Source: an uncultured Mucispirillum sp. (GTDB lineage: Bacteria; Chrysiogenota; Deferribacteres; Deferribacterales; Mucispirillaceae). From it: a stretch of 64,000 bases of DNA. The DNA is taken from positions 1 to 64,000 of the forward strand of contig CALUZC010000005.1 in NCBI GenBank assembly GCA_944325215.1. The letters are read 5' to 3'. A program made the position numbers and the translations under genes. A model generated the notes under the pieces. The model searched no databases. It saw nothing but the letters and a program-made list of their open reading frames with translations, and was not told where the DNA came from. Shown here one piece after another: positions 37,405 to 46,687 of this stretch (its first letter is position 1; each line of letters starts with the position of its first letter).

Positions 37405-37792
37405 TAATATTTTATACATTGATTATGGTCAGGTTGATTATTCTCCAGCCATAATAGATTATGACTTTTTAAATAAACGACCACGTGGTGGTTCATGCAG
37501 AATAGATTTTTTCTCACATGGCATGATATCTTCTTCCTTAGAAGGTATTTCTTTTGATAATAAAGTGTATTTAAAAAAGGATAATATATTTTTTGAAAAA
37601 GGTATATTTTTGCTAGATTTCAGCCAAATTTTAAATTCTCCAGAAATATTTATAGAGATGGTGGAAAACTTAAAATTTACAAAAATATACATGGAAAATT
37701 CAAAACATTATGATATTATGCCACTAGTGGAAAAACTTAAAAATATTGATGTGATACTTATGAATTTTGGGTATGATGAAAGTGAACAATAA
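37391..37792 (+). CDS. Hypothetical protein, 133 residues
   Basis: A soluble acidic protein of no recognised family. It reads as alternating beta strands (NILYIDYGQVDY, IDFFSHGMISSSLEG, FLLDFSQIL) and a late helix-strand KLKNIDVILMNFGYDE, which could be a small Rossmann-like or ribonuclease-H-like fold; this is a guess. It overlaps nusB by 14 bases and the next gene by about 20, so it is coupled into the operon. Codon usage matches its neighbours. Confidence 0.65.
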   Translation: MTVNSNILYIDYGQVDYSPAIIDYDFLNKRPRGGSCRIDFFSHGMISSSLEGISFDNKVYLKKDNIFFEKGIFLLDFSQILNSPEIFIEMVENLKFTKIYMENSKHYDIMPLVEKLKNIDVILMNFGYDESEQ

Positions 37793-38045
37793 CTTATATA
37801 CTGTTAGGATACGTTTTACCTGCAGTAAGGAAGATATTGTTATTGTTAACTCTATCATTGATTCTTACGGTGGTTTAGGGCTTATACGAACATTAGATAA
37901 AGAAAAATGCAACTGTGCTGTTTTTACTACAAATTCAATGTATGAAACAACGCTGCAAGTAATGAATTCACTACAAAAAGAAGGTCTTTCTATTCATGAT
38001 ATTATTGTAGATGAATCAGAAAATGTTGATGATTTTGTTTTATAA
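37773..38045 (+). CDS. DUF4911-like small protein
   Basis: About 90 residues. The pattern YTVRIRFTCSKEDIVIVNSIID, YGGLGLIRTLDKEKC and then an LQVMNSLQKEG helix resembles DUF4911, a short regulatory-looking alpha/beta domain of unknown role. The start is uncertain: ATG 37773, ATG 37776 or TTG 37767 all lie inside the previous gene. It precedes the YhaM-like gene by 12 bases. Confidence 0.6.
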   Translation: MMKVNNNLYTVRIRFTCSKEDIVIVNSIIDSYGGLGLIRTLDKEKCNCAVFTTNSMYETTLQVMNSLQKEGLSIHDIIVDESENVDDFVL

Positions 38046-38057
38046 AAGGGAGCAGTA

Positions 38058-38993
38058 ATGGATTTAGGTGTTAAAAAGAAATATATGATATTTAGTATTG
38101 TAACAAATACTACAAAAGATAACAGACCTTTCATTCGTATGACTTTAACAGATACTGATGGGGCAAGTATGAATGCTATTATGTTTGACAGTAATAAGCT
38201 TTCCTTTAGCCCAGAAAGAAGTCAGGTTGTGGAAGTAACGGGAGCATTACAGCAGTATAATGGTGTTACTCAATTAAAAGTAAGCGATATGATATTACTT
38301 GAAGGTGAAGATGCGAATGATTTTTTGCCAAAGTCTGATAAAGATGCAAAAGCTATGGAAGATGAATTAAAAGCAGTCCTTCAAAAACATATTAAAAGTT
38401 CATACTTTAAAAGTCTTTGTAATGCTTTTTATGCAGATAAAGATGTATATAATATATTTGTAAAAAGCCCTGCTGCTAAAAGTGTTCACCATGCATATAT
38501 TAATGGGCTTTTAGAACATACTCTATCTATGGTAAAACTTGCTGCTTTAATATGTGATTTTTATGGAAAAGATGTTTGCAATAAAGAACTAACAGTTATG
38601 GGCGCATTATTCCATGATATAGGTAAAACTCAGGAAATAGATTTAGAAAATTCATTTGAATATACAGATGAAGGCAAACTTTTAGGTCATTTAATTATGG
38701 GTATGAATATTGTGGATAAATATATTGCTTCAATTCCTGATTTTCCTAAAAAAGCAAGAGATTTACTGCTTCATTTAATAGCAAGCCATCATGGTTTATT
38801 AGAATATGGCTCGCCAAAACGTCCTAAAACGAAAGAAGCTTTTATATTACATTATGTAGATAATATTGATGCTAAAATTAATGCATTTAATAATGCTTTT
38901 GAAAAAGAAAATGTGGTAGAAGGTGGCTGGAGCCAGTATGACAGGATACTGGAGCGTCAGTTTTATAACCACGGGCTTATACCTGAGGAATAG
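38058..38993 (+). CDS. YhaM-type 3'-5' exoribonuclease (OB fold plus HD domain)
   Basis: 311 residues. The N-terminal OB-fold (about 10-90, with FIRMTLTDTDGASMNAIMFD) is followed by an HD phosphohydrolase domain with HHAYINGLLEHTLSM, the metal pair in GALFHDIGKTQEID and the later HLIASHHGLLEYGSP. This is the layout of YhaM/CBF1-like exoribonucleases acting on RNA or DNA 3' ends. Its stop abuts the next start (TAGATG). GGGAG precedes the ATG. Confidence 0.88.
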   Translation: MDLGVKKKYMIFSIVTNTTKDNRPFIRMTLTDTDGASMNAIMFDSNKLSFSPERSQVVEVTGALQQYNGVTQLKVSDMILLEGEDANDFLPKSDKDAKAMEDELKAVLQKHIKSSYFKSLCNAFYADKDVYNIFVKSPAAKSVHHAYINGLLEHTLSMVKLAALICDFYGKDVCNKELTVMGALFHDIGKTQEIDLENSFEYTDEGKLLGHLIMGMNIVDKYIASIPDFPKKARDLLLHLIASHHGLLEYGSPKRPKTKEAFILHYVDNIDAKINAFNNAFEKENVVEGGWSQYDRILERQFYNHGLIPEE

Positions 38994-39767
38994 ATGAAGT
39001 TTTTATTTGCTGGGGATATTGTAGGCAGAAGTGGTAGAAACGCCCTTAGGCTGCATTTAGAAAACAATAAATACGATTTTATTGTGGCAAACGTTGAAAA
39101 TTCTGCTGCTGGTTTTGGTATTACAGATAAAGTTTATAATGACTTGAAAAGTATGAAAATCCATGCTATGACAGCAGGTAATCATGTTTGGGATAAAAAA
39201 GAAGTAGAAACATGTATAGATAAATGGGATATGTTTATTCGCCCTGCTAATATTAGCTCAAAGGCCTGTGGGCAAGGTTATAGAATATTTGATGCCTGTG
39301 GTAGAAAAATATGTGTTATTAATCTTTTGGGCAGGGTATTTATGAATATAAGTAACTGCCCCTTTGAAAGTTTTGATAATATTTATGAAAGTTTAGATAA
39401 AGACTGTTTTATTATTGTAGATTTTCATGGGGAAGCAACCAGTGAAAAAATCGCTTTTGGCAATTATGTAAAAAATAGAGCCCATGTGGTAACAGGCACA
39501 CATACTCATGTGCAGACAAATGATTTAAGATTGATGGATAACACTTTATACTTAACAGATGCAGGTATGTGTGGAGCATATGACAGCATACTTGGTATGG
39601 AAAAAGAAAGTATAATTGACCGTTTTACTACAAATATGCCGCACAGGTTTAAAGTGGAGACAAAAGGAAATATTTTGTTTAACGGTTTTTCCTTTACAAT
39701 AGATGATGATAATATTATAAGAGATTATAAACTTATAAATGAAGTATATGAAAGCGTAGAAGCCTAG
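38994..39767 (+). CDS. YmdB family metallophosphoesterase
   Basis: 257 residues (TIGR00282-type). Metal-binding residues appear in FLFAGDIVGRSGR, ANVENSAAGFGI, MTAGNHVWDKKE, VDFHGEATSEK and TGTHTHVQTND. Members hydrolyse 2',3'-cyclic nucleotides, and the Bacillus YmdB protein affects RNA turnover and development. It stands directly behind the YhaM-like gene, suggesting a joint role in RNA end metabolism; that link is inference. Confidence 0.92.
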   Translation: MKFLFAGDIVGRSGRNALRLHLENNKYDFIVANVENSAAGFGITDKVYNDLKSMKIHAMTAGNHVWDKKEVETCIDKWDMFIRPANISSKACGQGYRIFDACGRKICVINLLGRVFMNISNCPFESFDNIYESLDKDCFIIVDFHGEATSEKIAFGNYVKNRAHVVTGTHTHVQTNDLRLMDNTLYLTDAGMCGAYDSILGMEKESIIDRFTTNMPHRFKVETKGNILFNGFSFTIDDDNIIRDYKLINEVYESVEA

Positions 39768-39784
39768 TATATATTGAGGGTTAT

Positions 39785-40216
39785 ATGGATATTGTTGTAG
39801 TATCAGACCATGCAGGTTATGAATTAAAAGAAAGTGTTAAGGAGTACTTAACATCGTTAGGTCATAATGTAATAGATTGTGGCACTAATTCTAAAGATTC
39901 TGTGGATTATCCTGATTTTGCAGATGCGGCAGCTAAAAAAATTGTAAATGGTGAAGCAGAACGTGGAGTATTCATATGTGGCACTGGTATTGGTATATCA
40001 ATAGCAGCTAACAGGCATAAGGGAATAAGAGCTGCTCTTTGTTCTGATATATACAGCACTCGATTAAGCCGTCAGCACAATAATGCTAATGTGCTTGCAA
40101 TGGGAGCAAATATTGTAGCACTGCCTTTGGCAAAAGAGATGATTAATGTTTGGCTTTCAGAAGGTTTTGAAGGCGGCAGACATGAACGCAGAGTATGTAA
40201 ATTAGATTTAGACTAA
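39785..40216 (+). CDS. rpiB: Ribose 5-phosphate isomerase B
   Basis: A 143-residue RpiB/LacAB-type isomerase. It has VVVSDHAGYELKE, DCGTNSKDSVDYPDFA, the catalytic Cys in FICGTGIGISIAANR and the HNNANVLAMGA loop. It interconverts ribose-5-phosphate and ribulose-5-phosphate, the RibB substrate. The rpiB-glyA neighbourhood is common in bacteria. Confidence 0.96.
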   Translation: MDIVVVSDHAGYELKESVKEYLTSLGHNVIDCGTNSKDSVDYPDFADAAAKKIVNGEAERGVFICGTGIGISIAANRHKGIRAALCSDIYSTRLSRQHNNANVLAMGANIVALPLAKEMINVWLSEGFEGGRHERRVCKLDLD

Positions 40217-40257
40217 TATAATTTATATTAATTGAACTTTAAGGAGTTATGAAAAAA

Positions 40258-41514
40258 ATGAGCCTTTACGAAAACGTAAAACAATTTGACCCAGAAGTCT
40301 ATGATGCCCTTATGAAAGAGGCAAACCGTCAGGAAGAACACATTGAGCTTATTGCCAGTGAAAACTTTGTAAGCCCAGCTGTTTTAGAAGCTGTTGGTTC
40401 TGTATTAACAAACAAATATGCAGAGGGTTACCCTGCAAAACGTTACTATGGTGGCTGTGAATTTGTAGATATTGCAGAACAGCTTGCTATTGACAGAGCA
40501 AAAAAATTATTTGGTGCAGAATATGTTAATGTTCAACCTCATTCTGGCAGTCAGGCAAATTTTGGTGCTTATTTTGCGGTATTACAAAGCGGCGATACTA
40601 TTTTAGGTATGAATTTATCTCATGGTGGCCATTTAACTCATGGCAGCCCAGTAAATTTTTCTGGTAAATTCTTTAATGTAATCCCATATGGTGTTACAAA
40701 AGATACAGAAACAATAGATTATGATGAAGTTGAAAAATTAGCAGTCGAAAATAAACCAAAGTTAATTATTGCAGGTGCAAGTGCATACCCTAGAGCTATT
40801 GATTTTGCTCAGTTTAGAAAAATTGCTGATAAAGTAGGTGCAGTATTAATGGTAGATATGGCTCATATTGCTGGGCTTGTAGCTGCAGGAGTTCACCAAA
40901 ACCCAGTTCCATATGCCGATATTGTTACTACTACTACTCATAAAACTTTAAGAGGTCCAAGAGGTGGTATGATACTTGCAAAAGCTCAGTATGAAAAAGC
41001 TATTAACTCGCAAGTTTTCCCTGGTATGCAGGGTGGTCCATTAATGCATGTGATTGCAGGTAAAGCAGTGGCGTTAAAAGAAGCATTAAGTGATGATTTT
41101 AAAGCATACCAAACTCAAATAGTAAAAAATGCAAAACAGCTTGCAGAAACAATTAAAGCAAGAGGTTATAGAATAGTTTCTGGTGGCACAGATAACCACC
41201 TTGTATTGATAGATGTTCAGTCTAAAGGTTTAACTGGTAAAGACTGCCAAAATGCTTTAGATAAAGCAAATATTACTACAAATAAAAATACTATTCCTTT
41301 TGAAACATTATCTCCATTTGTTACAAGTGGTATTCGTATTGGTGCTCCAGCTGTTACAACAAGGGGTATGAAAGAAAAAGAAATGGAATTAATTGGTAAT
41401 TTTATTGCAGATGTTTTTGAAAACATTAATGATGATAATAAAATTGCAGAAATAAAAGGTAAAGTTAAAGAATTATGTGCAGCTTTCCCTTTATATAAAG
41501 GAAGGTTATACTAA
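40258..41514 (+). CDS. glyA: Serine hydroxymethyltransferase
   Basis: About 418 residues, a PLP enzyme making glycine and methylene-tetrahydrofolate, the one-carbon donor that ThyX uses. It begins [17 protein letters not shown], has [13 protein letters not shown], and the PLP lysine in [18 protein letters not shown] 40249 is only 2 bases from AAGGAG, so ATG 40258 (11 bases) is the likelier start; three residues differ. Confidence 0.97.
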   Translation: MSLYENVKQFDPEVYDALMKEANRQEEHIELIASENFVSPAVLEAVGSVLTNKYAEGYPAKRYYGGCEFVDIAEQLAIDRAKKLFGAEYVNVQPHSGSQANFGAYFAVLQSGDTILGMNLSHGGHLTHGSPVNFSGKFFNVIPYGVTKDTETIDYDEVEKLAVENKPKLIIAGASAYPRAIDFAQFRKIADKVGAVLMVDMAHIAGLVAAGVHQNPVPYADIVTTTTHKTLRGPRGGMILAKAQYEKAINSQVFPGMQGGPLMHVIAGKAVALKEALSDDFKAYQTQIVKNAKQLAETIKARGYRIVSGGTDNHLVLIDVQSKGLTGKDCQNALDKANITTNKNTIPFETLSPFVTSGIRIGAPAVTTRGMKEKEMELIGNFIADVFENINDDNKIAEIKGKVKELCAAFPLYKGRLY

Positions 41515-41515
41515 A

Positions 41516-41968
41516 ATGAAAAGACCCAGCTGGGACGAATATTTTATGGAAATGACAAAACTGGCGGCCAAGCGTTCAACATGCCTTCGCCGTCATGTTG
41601 GGGCAGTTCTTGTAAAAGATACTCGTATTATTGCAACAGGATATAATGGGGCACCAAGTGGTGTTACCCACTGCGAAGTTACAGGCTGCCTTAGGCAGAA
41701 ATTAAATGTTCCCAGCGGGGAGCGTCATGAGTTATGCCGTGGGCTTCATGGTGAGCAAAATGCTATAATTCAAGCAGCACTTCATGGAGTTTCTACAGAA
41801 GGTGCAACAATATACTGCACTACAAAGCCATGCTCTATATGCACAAAAATGATTATTAATGCTAAAATATCTAGAATAGTTTATGATGAGCATTATAATG
41901 ACCCATTAGCTGATGAGCTTTTAAAAGACACAGATATAAGAGTGTTGCAATTTAAGAAAGAAAACTAA
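41516..41968 (+). CDS. dCMP deaminase (ComEB-type)
   Basis: 150 residues. The zinc site is formed by HGEQNAI and [20 protein letters not shown] and the extra Cys/His in CRGLHGE fit dCMP deaminases. It converts dCMP to dUMP, feeding thymidylate synthesis by ThyX. ATG 41516 is one base past the glyA stop, with GGAAGG 10 bases upstream inside glyA. It overlaps rnfC by one base. Confidence 0.93.
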   Translation: MKRPSWDEYFMEMTKLAAKRSTCLRRHVGAVLVKDTRIIATGYNGAPSGVTHCEVTGCLRQKLNVPSGERHELCRGLHGEQNAIIQAALHGVSTEGATIYCTTKPCSICTKMIINAKISRIVYDEHYNDPLADELLKDTDIRVLQFKKEN

Positions 41969-43264
41969 TGTTAGGTCAGTTTGGATTAAAAGGTGGCATA
42001 CACCCTGCAGGTCATAAAATTGCAGATGTATCCATAGTAAAAGATTTTCAAATATTAAAAGGGGACGAGTTTTTTATCCCCTTTATTCAACACATTGGCT
42101 CTCCTGCTGTAAGTGTAGTTCAAATAGGAGATTATGTTAAAAAAGGTTCTTTAGTAGCAGAATGTGGTAAAGGGCTGTCATCTAATATTCATAGTCCAGT
42201 TTCTGGCACAGTTAAAGATATATCATCAGTGTTTCACCCAGCAATAGGGCAGATTCAAGGCTGTATTATAACAGCAGACGGCATAAACAGTGATTATAAA
42301 AAAATTGATGGTGGCTCAAATTTAGCAGAAGTTGCTTTAAAAGCGGGAATAGTTGGGCTTGGTGGAGCTAGTTTTCCAACATATGTAAAATTAAAACCTA
42401 ATAAGCCTGTTGATACTGTTGTAATAAATGGGGCAGAGTGTGAGCCATACTTAATGTGTGACCATGCATTAATGCATGAAAAACCTGATAATATTTTGCA
42501 GGGTGCTTTAATGATAAAAGAACAGGTAAAAGCATCTGCCTGCATCATAGCTGTTGAAAATAATAAAAAAGATTGTATTGCATTATTAAAACAATCAGCA
42601 GGTAAATATGGTATAGATGTTATTGGGCTTCCCGTAAAATATCCACAAGGTGGTGAAAAACAACTTATTTTTTCTATACTTGGAAGAGTAGTGCCTTCTG
42701 GCAGGCTGCCTGCAGATATTGGTGTTTTAATACAAAATGTGGCAACAGCTAATGCATTATATGAAGCAGCTATTTTTTCAAAACCATTATATGAAAGAGT
42801 TGTTACTATTTCTGGAGATGTGGAAAACCCTGCTAATTATCGTATGCCTTTGGGCGTGCCAGTTGACAGATTTTTAGAGCGAAGCAGTAATAAATATAAA
42901 AAAGGTTACAAAGTTATATTTGGTGGTCCGATGACTGGTGGTTCTGTTGCTTCACTTCAAATACACTTATTAAAACAACAGGTGGAGTTCTTTTGCTGAA
43001 AAAATAAAAAAACAAGAAATACTTGCCTGTATTAGATGTGGAAAATGCAGCGAAGTATGTGTTATGGGGCTTGTACCCAGAGAATTAGAACAGAACTTTT
43101 TAATAAATGATACTTCAAAAAATATTGATGATAATATTATGAGCTGTATTGAATGTGGCTGCTGCTCATATATTTGCCCATCTAGAAGGCTTTTAGCAGA
43201 AACTATAAAAGCAGGTAAAAAAAAGGCTGCAATTTATTTATCTCACCATAAGGAAAGTAAGTAA
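41968..43264 (+). pseudogene. rnfC: rnfC, disrupted by two single-base losses
   Basis: RnfC is the NADH/ferredoxin-side Fe-S and FMN subunit of the Rnf ion pump. Residues 1-330 are good RnfC (GGIHPAGHK, GLGGASFPTYVKL, NGAECEPYLMCDH, PQGGEKQL, FGGPMTGGSVASLQ). Then the frame goes wrong at about 42964: expected KTTGGVLL is in the next frame (42966 onward), and AEKIKKQEILACIRCGKCSE is in the third frame from 42995. The remaining ferredoxin part with two C-x2-C-x2-C-x3 motifs runs to 43264. Read literally, translation stops at TGA 42997-42999, losing both 4Fe-4S sites. Assembly error is the alternative. Confidence 0.85.
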
Positions 43265-43265
43265 A

Positions 43266-44246
43266 ATGAAAGAGTTAATGAATGTAACATTTGCTCCACA
43301 TGTTCGAAGTAATATGACCACATCTACCATAATGCTTTATGTTATAGCAGCATTAATGTCTTCTGTAGTCTTGTCTGTAATAAATTATGGGCTTTATGGG
43401 TTAACATTATATGGTGTATTTGTTAGTGCTGCATTACTTTTTGAGCATACATTTTGTGTTATTCAGGGTAAAAAAAGCAGTATAAAAGATTTAAGTGCTG
43501 TTGTTACAGGTTTATTATTTGCAATGACACTGCCACCTACACTTCCTTTATGGACAGCTGTTGTAGGGGTTTTCTTTGCAATAGTAGTAGGTAAAATGGT
43601 GTTCGGTGGAATAGGACAAAACCCATTTAATCCTGCTTTAACTGGTAGAATGGTGCTTCTTGTTTCTTTTCCTGCACTTATGACATCATTTCAAAGACCA
43701 GTTTATACTACGATAGATGCATTAAGTGGTGCTACAATACTAGGTAATGCCAAAACTGATATTGCAACATATGGATATATAAGCCATTTTCCAATAGATA
43801 TAAATTATTTACTATTTACAGCAGGTGGTTCTTTAGGAGAGATTTCTCTAATTGCATTAATTATTGGTGGTCTTTTATTATTATATAAACAAATAATTTC
43901 GTGGCATATTCCTGTTACATTTATTGGAACAGTTTTTATATTTACATTTATACTTAACCAAATAGATGGTAACATAACCATATCATCATTTCATCATGTT
44001 TTTAGCGGCGGGCTTCTACTGGGTGCTTTTTTTATGGCAACAGATTATTCTATAAGCCCTATGTTTATAGTTGGAAAAATAATTTTTGGAATAGGCTGTG
44101 GGTTTTTAACTGTAATTATAAGGGTATATGGTGGTTATCCTGAAGGTGTTGGTTTTGCCATATTAATAATGAATGCTTTTGTTCCTATGCTTGATAAATT
44201 TTTTAGACCAAATGTTTTTGGAGACAGAGATGAAAAATTATTTTAA
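43266..44246 (+). CDS. rnfD: Rnf complex subunit RnfD
   Basis: A 326-residue polytopic membrane protein with about nine helices, homologous to NqrB. The covalent FMN attachment region is present (DALSGATILG, with Thr), as are FGGIGQNPFNPALTGR and the C-terminal GGYPEGVGFAILIMNA. It forms part of the membrane electron path and ion channel. It appears intact and overlaps rnfG by 17 bases. Confidence 0.95.
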   Translation: MKELMNVTFAPHVRSNMTTSTIMLYVIAALMSSVVLSVINYGLYGLTLYGVFVSAALLFEHTFCVIQGKKSSIKDLSAVVTGLLFAMTLPPTLPLWTAVVGVFFAIVVGKMVFGGIGQNPFNPALTGRMVLLVSFPALMTSFQRPVYTTIDALSGATILGNAKTDIATYGYISHFPIDINYLLFTAGGSLGEISLIALIIGGLLLLYKQIISWHIPVTFIGTVFIFTFILNQIDGNITISSFHHVFSGGLLLGAFFMATDYSISPMFIVGKIIFGIGCGFLTVIIRVYGGYPEGVGFAILIMNAFVPMLDKFFRPNVFGDRDEKLF

Positions 44247-44784
44247 ATCTGTTATAACAATCACATTAATTACTGTAACGGCAGCTATAATGCTTGCTTT
44301 ATCATACAATGCTACTAAAGATAAAATAGCGTATCAAGAAAGGCAGGAAGTGCTAACTGCATTAAAATCAGTTTTACCATTTCATAATAATGAACCAGAT
44401 AAAGATGTTATAATAAAAGATGGAGTGAAAGTTTTTGTTGGTAAAAAAGATACTGAAATAACAGGTTATGCAGTAAATGTAATTGAAACATCAGGTTATG
44501 GTGAAGCAATTTCTGTGCTTACTGGGGTAGATGTAAAAGGTGCTGTTACAGGTGTTGCTGTTATTTACCATTCAGAAACTCCGGGGCTCGGTGATAAAAT
44601 AATAGATAAATCATTTTTAGATTCATTTACAGGTAAAAAAAGAGAAGATAAAATAGCAGTTATAAAAGATGGTGGTGATATAGAGCAGTTTAGTGGTGCT
44701 ACTATAAGCCCAAGAGCTGTCGCAAAAGCAGTTCAAAATTCATTAGAAGCTATTAATAAAGCAGCAGGGTTAGAAAATGATTAA
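44230..44784 (+). CDS. rnfG: Rnf complex subunit RnfG
   Basis: About 184 residues: one N-terminal membrane anchor (VITITLITVTAAIMLAL) and a periplasmic FMN-binding domain. The flavinylation motif with acceptor Thr is retained in FSGATISPRAV, and the family stretch HSETPGLGDKI is present. I start at ATG 44230; frames open further upstream lie within rnfD. It appears intact and overlaps rnfE by 8 bases. Confidence 0.94.
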   Translation: MKNYFKSVITITLITVTAAIMLALSYNATKDKIAYQERQEVLTALKSVLPFHNNEPDKDVIIKDGVKVFVGKKDTEITGYAVNVIETSGYGEAISVLTGVDVKGAVTGVAVIYHSETPGLGDKIIDKSFLDSFTGKKREDKIAVIKDGGDIEQFSGATISPRAVAKAVQNSLEAINKAAGLEND

Positions 44785-45280
44785 AAATATTATACTTAAT
44801 GGATTATATAATAATAATGCAATATTTAAACAAATGCTAGGTTTATGCCCAACCCTTGCTGTTACAACAAGTGCTGTAAATGCATTAGGTATGGGGCTTG
44901 CAACAACAGCAGTGCTTACTGGTTCTAATTTTGTAATATCACTGGTGGCAAATTTTATTCCTAAAAATGTTCGTATTCCGTCATATATTGTAATAATAGC
45001 ATGTTTTGTAACTATTATAGACCAGCTTATGAAGGCAAACTTATATTCACTGCATAAAGTATTAGGTATTTTTATACCTTTAATTGTGGTAAACTGTATT
45101 GTATTAGGAAGGGCAGAATCATTTGCATCTAAAAATAACCCACTTTATTCTTTATTAGATGGCTTAAGTGTAGGTATAGGTTTTACTGTTGCATTATTAA
45201 TATTGGGCAGTGTAAGAGAGATAGCAGGTGCAGGAACATTTTTTAATATGCCAGTTATATTATCATCATATAATCCTTAG
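44777..45280 (+). CDS. rnfE: RnfE, truncated at the C-terminus
   Basis: 167 residues of RnfE, a six-helix membrane subunit. The conserved MLGLCPTLAVTTSAVNALGM, VNCIVLGRAESFASKN and REIAGAGTFF are present. Homologues are about 200 or more residues and continue past this point with a last helix. Here the frame ends at TAG 45278-45280 after SSYNP, and the RnfA sequence begins at the same bases without its own N-terminus. One deletion has probably removed the end of rnfE and the start of rnfA. Confidence 0.85.
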   Translation: MIKNIILNGLYNNNAIFKQMLGLCPTLAVTTSAVNALGMGLATTAVLTGSNFVISLVANFIPKNVRIPSYIVIIACFVTIIDQLMKANLYSLHKVLGIFIPLIVVNCIVLGRAESFASKNNPLYSLLDGLSVGIGFTVALLILGSVREIAGAGTFFNMPVILSSYNP

Positions 45281-45819
45281 TTAATAATATTGTATTAAGC
45301 AGGTTTTTAGGAATATGCCCATTTATGGGTGTATCAAAAAGCTCTGAAACTGCCATAGGTATGAGTTTATCTGTTGCTTTTGTAATGACTATTTCATCTA
45401 CAGTATCCTTTATAATAGATAAATTTATATTAGTTCCACTTCACTTAGAAAATTTACGGACAATAATATTTATATTAATAATAGCAGCATTAGTTCAGTT
45501 TGTGGAGATGGTAATAGAAAAAACTCTTCCACAGCTTTATGCAGGTCTTGGAATATACCTGCCACTTATTACCACAAACTGTGCAGTTTTAGGCGTTGCC
45601 TTATTAAATGTTCAATATAAATATACATTTTTAGAAATGCTTGTATTTAGCTTTGGAACTGCAGCAGGTTTTGGACTTGCTCTTGTTCTTTTTTCACTTT
45701 TAAGAGAAAGAATAGAACATTCTACTGTTCCAAAATATTTTAAAGGAATGCCAATAGTATTTATTATGGCAGGAATATTATCCCTTGCGTTTATGGGCTT
45801 TTCAGGTATGGTGAAATAA
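45277..45819 (+). pseudogene. rnfA: rnfA, 5' end missing
   Basis: From 45277 the frame reads LVNNIVLSRFLGICPFMGVS, the conserved RnfA opening from about residue 15 of the family, and continues through ETAIGMSLSVAFVMT and TTNCAVLGVALL to a normal C-terminus. The first about 15 residues and any start site are absent: an in-frame TAA lies at 45271-45273 and rnfE coding sequence abuts. The only internal ATG (45325) would drop the first helix with its conserved Cys (GICPF), which in RnfA contributes to the inter-subunit Fe-S cluster. Confidence 0.82.
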
Positions 45820-45820
45820 T

Positions 45821-46594
45821 ATGTTATATACAGTGTTTGTTTTAGGTGGAATGGGACTTGTTGCAGGTGCTGCTCTTGCTTTTGCATCAAAATATTTTTA
45901 TGTTGAAAAAGATGAAAAAGTAGAAGCCGTTAAAGAAATGCTTCCGGGAGCTAACTGTGGAGTTTGTGGGTATGCAGGCTGTGGAATACTTGCTCAAGCA
46001 ATATGTAACAATGAAGTTCCTGTTAGTGTATGCAGTGCATTAAAAGAAGATGAAATACGTAATATTGCAAGTCTTTTAGGGCAAACAGTTACTGATAGTA
46101 TTCGTATGAAAGCATATATAAAATGCACAGGTGGAACAAACTGCCAAAATAGATATGAATATTTTGGACCAGCAGATTGTATATGTATGAGCCAGTATGA
46201 TGGTGGAGTTAAAAGCTGTATATATGGTTGTGTAGGTGGTGGCAGCTGCCAAAGAGCCTGTCCTTTTGATGCTATTATTATGAATGAATATAATATGGCA
46301 GAAATAGTTTATGATAAATGCACAGGGTGTGGAGTATGTGTAGAAGAATGTCCTAAAAATTTAATCTTTCTATCATCAGAACATTCTGTATATGTGGCAT
46401 GCAACTCTTCTGAAAAGGGTGGTATTCAAAAACAATTTTGTAATACTGGCTGTATAGTTTGTAAAAAGTGCGAAAAAGTGTGTAATGATAATGCAATACA
46501 TGTGGAGAATTTTTTAGCATCAATCGATTATTCAAAATGTATTAAATGTAATAATTGTGTAGATGTGTGCCCTTGCGATGTTATTAAATTTTAA
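45821..46594 (+). CDS. rnfB: Rnf complex subunit RnfB
   Basis: 257 residues. An N-terminal membrane helix is followed by the Fe-S domain signature GANCGVCGYAGCGILAQAIC, then several ferredoxin-type clusters (CVGGGSCQRACPFDA, CTGCGVCVEECPKN, CIVCKKCEKVC, CIKCNNCVDVCPCDV). It accepts electrons from ferredoxin. The gene itself looks complete. It lies 1 base after rnfA, the last gene of the cluster, so its product may persist although the complex is probably not functional. Confidence 0.93.
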   Translation: MLYTVFVLGGMGLVAGAALAFASKYFYVEKDEKVEAVKEMLPGANCGVCGYAGCGILAQAICNNEVPVSVCSALKEDEIRNIASLLGQTVTDSIRMKAYIKCTGGTNCQNRYEYFGPADCICMSQYDGGVKSCIYGCVGGGSCQRACPFDAIIMNEYNMAEIVYDKCTGCGVCVEECPKNLIFLSSEHSVYVACNSSEKGGIQKQFCNTGCIVCKKCEKVCNDNAIHVENFLASIDYSKCIKCNNCVDVCPCDVIKF

Positions 46595-46628
46595 CAATAT
46601 AAAAAATAATATATATATAAATATATAA

Positions 46629-46657
46629 TTGAAGTTTTTTTATTATTGTGTTAGTAT
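46629..46657 (+). promoter_or_regulatory. Candidate promoter of the pyrF operon
   Basis: TTGAAG (46629-46634), 17 bases, TAGTAT (46652-46657), 30 bases before the pyrF ATG, in the only gap of this stretch. No terminator is clear behind rnfB. Confidence 0.4.
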
Positions 46658-46687
46658 AATAGTAATAATTAAATAACAGGGAAAAAA

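Noticed and set aside
42960-43000. Programmed frameshifting to express full RnfC
   Set aside because: Two separate shifts within about 30 bp would be needed, no known slippery motif is present, and neighbouring rnfE and rnfA are also damaged.
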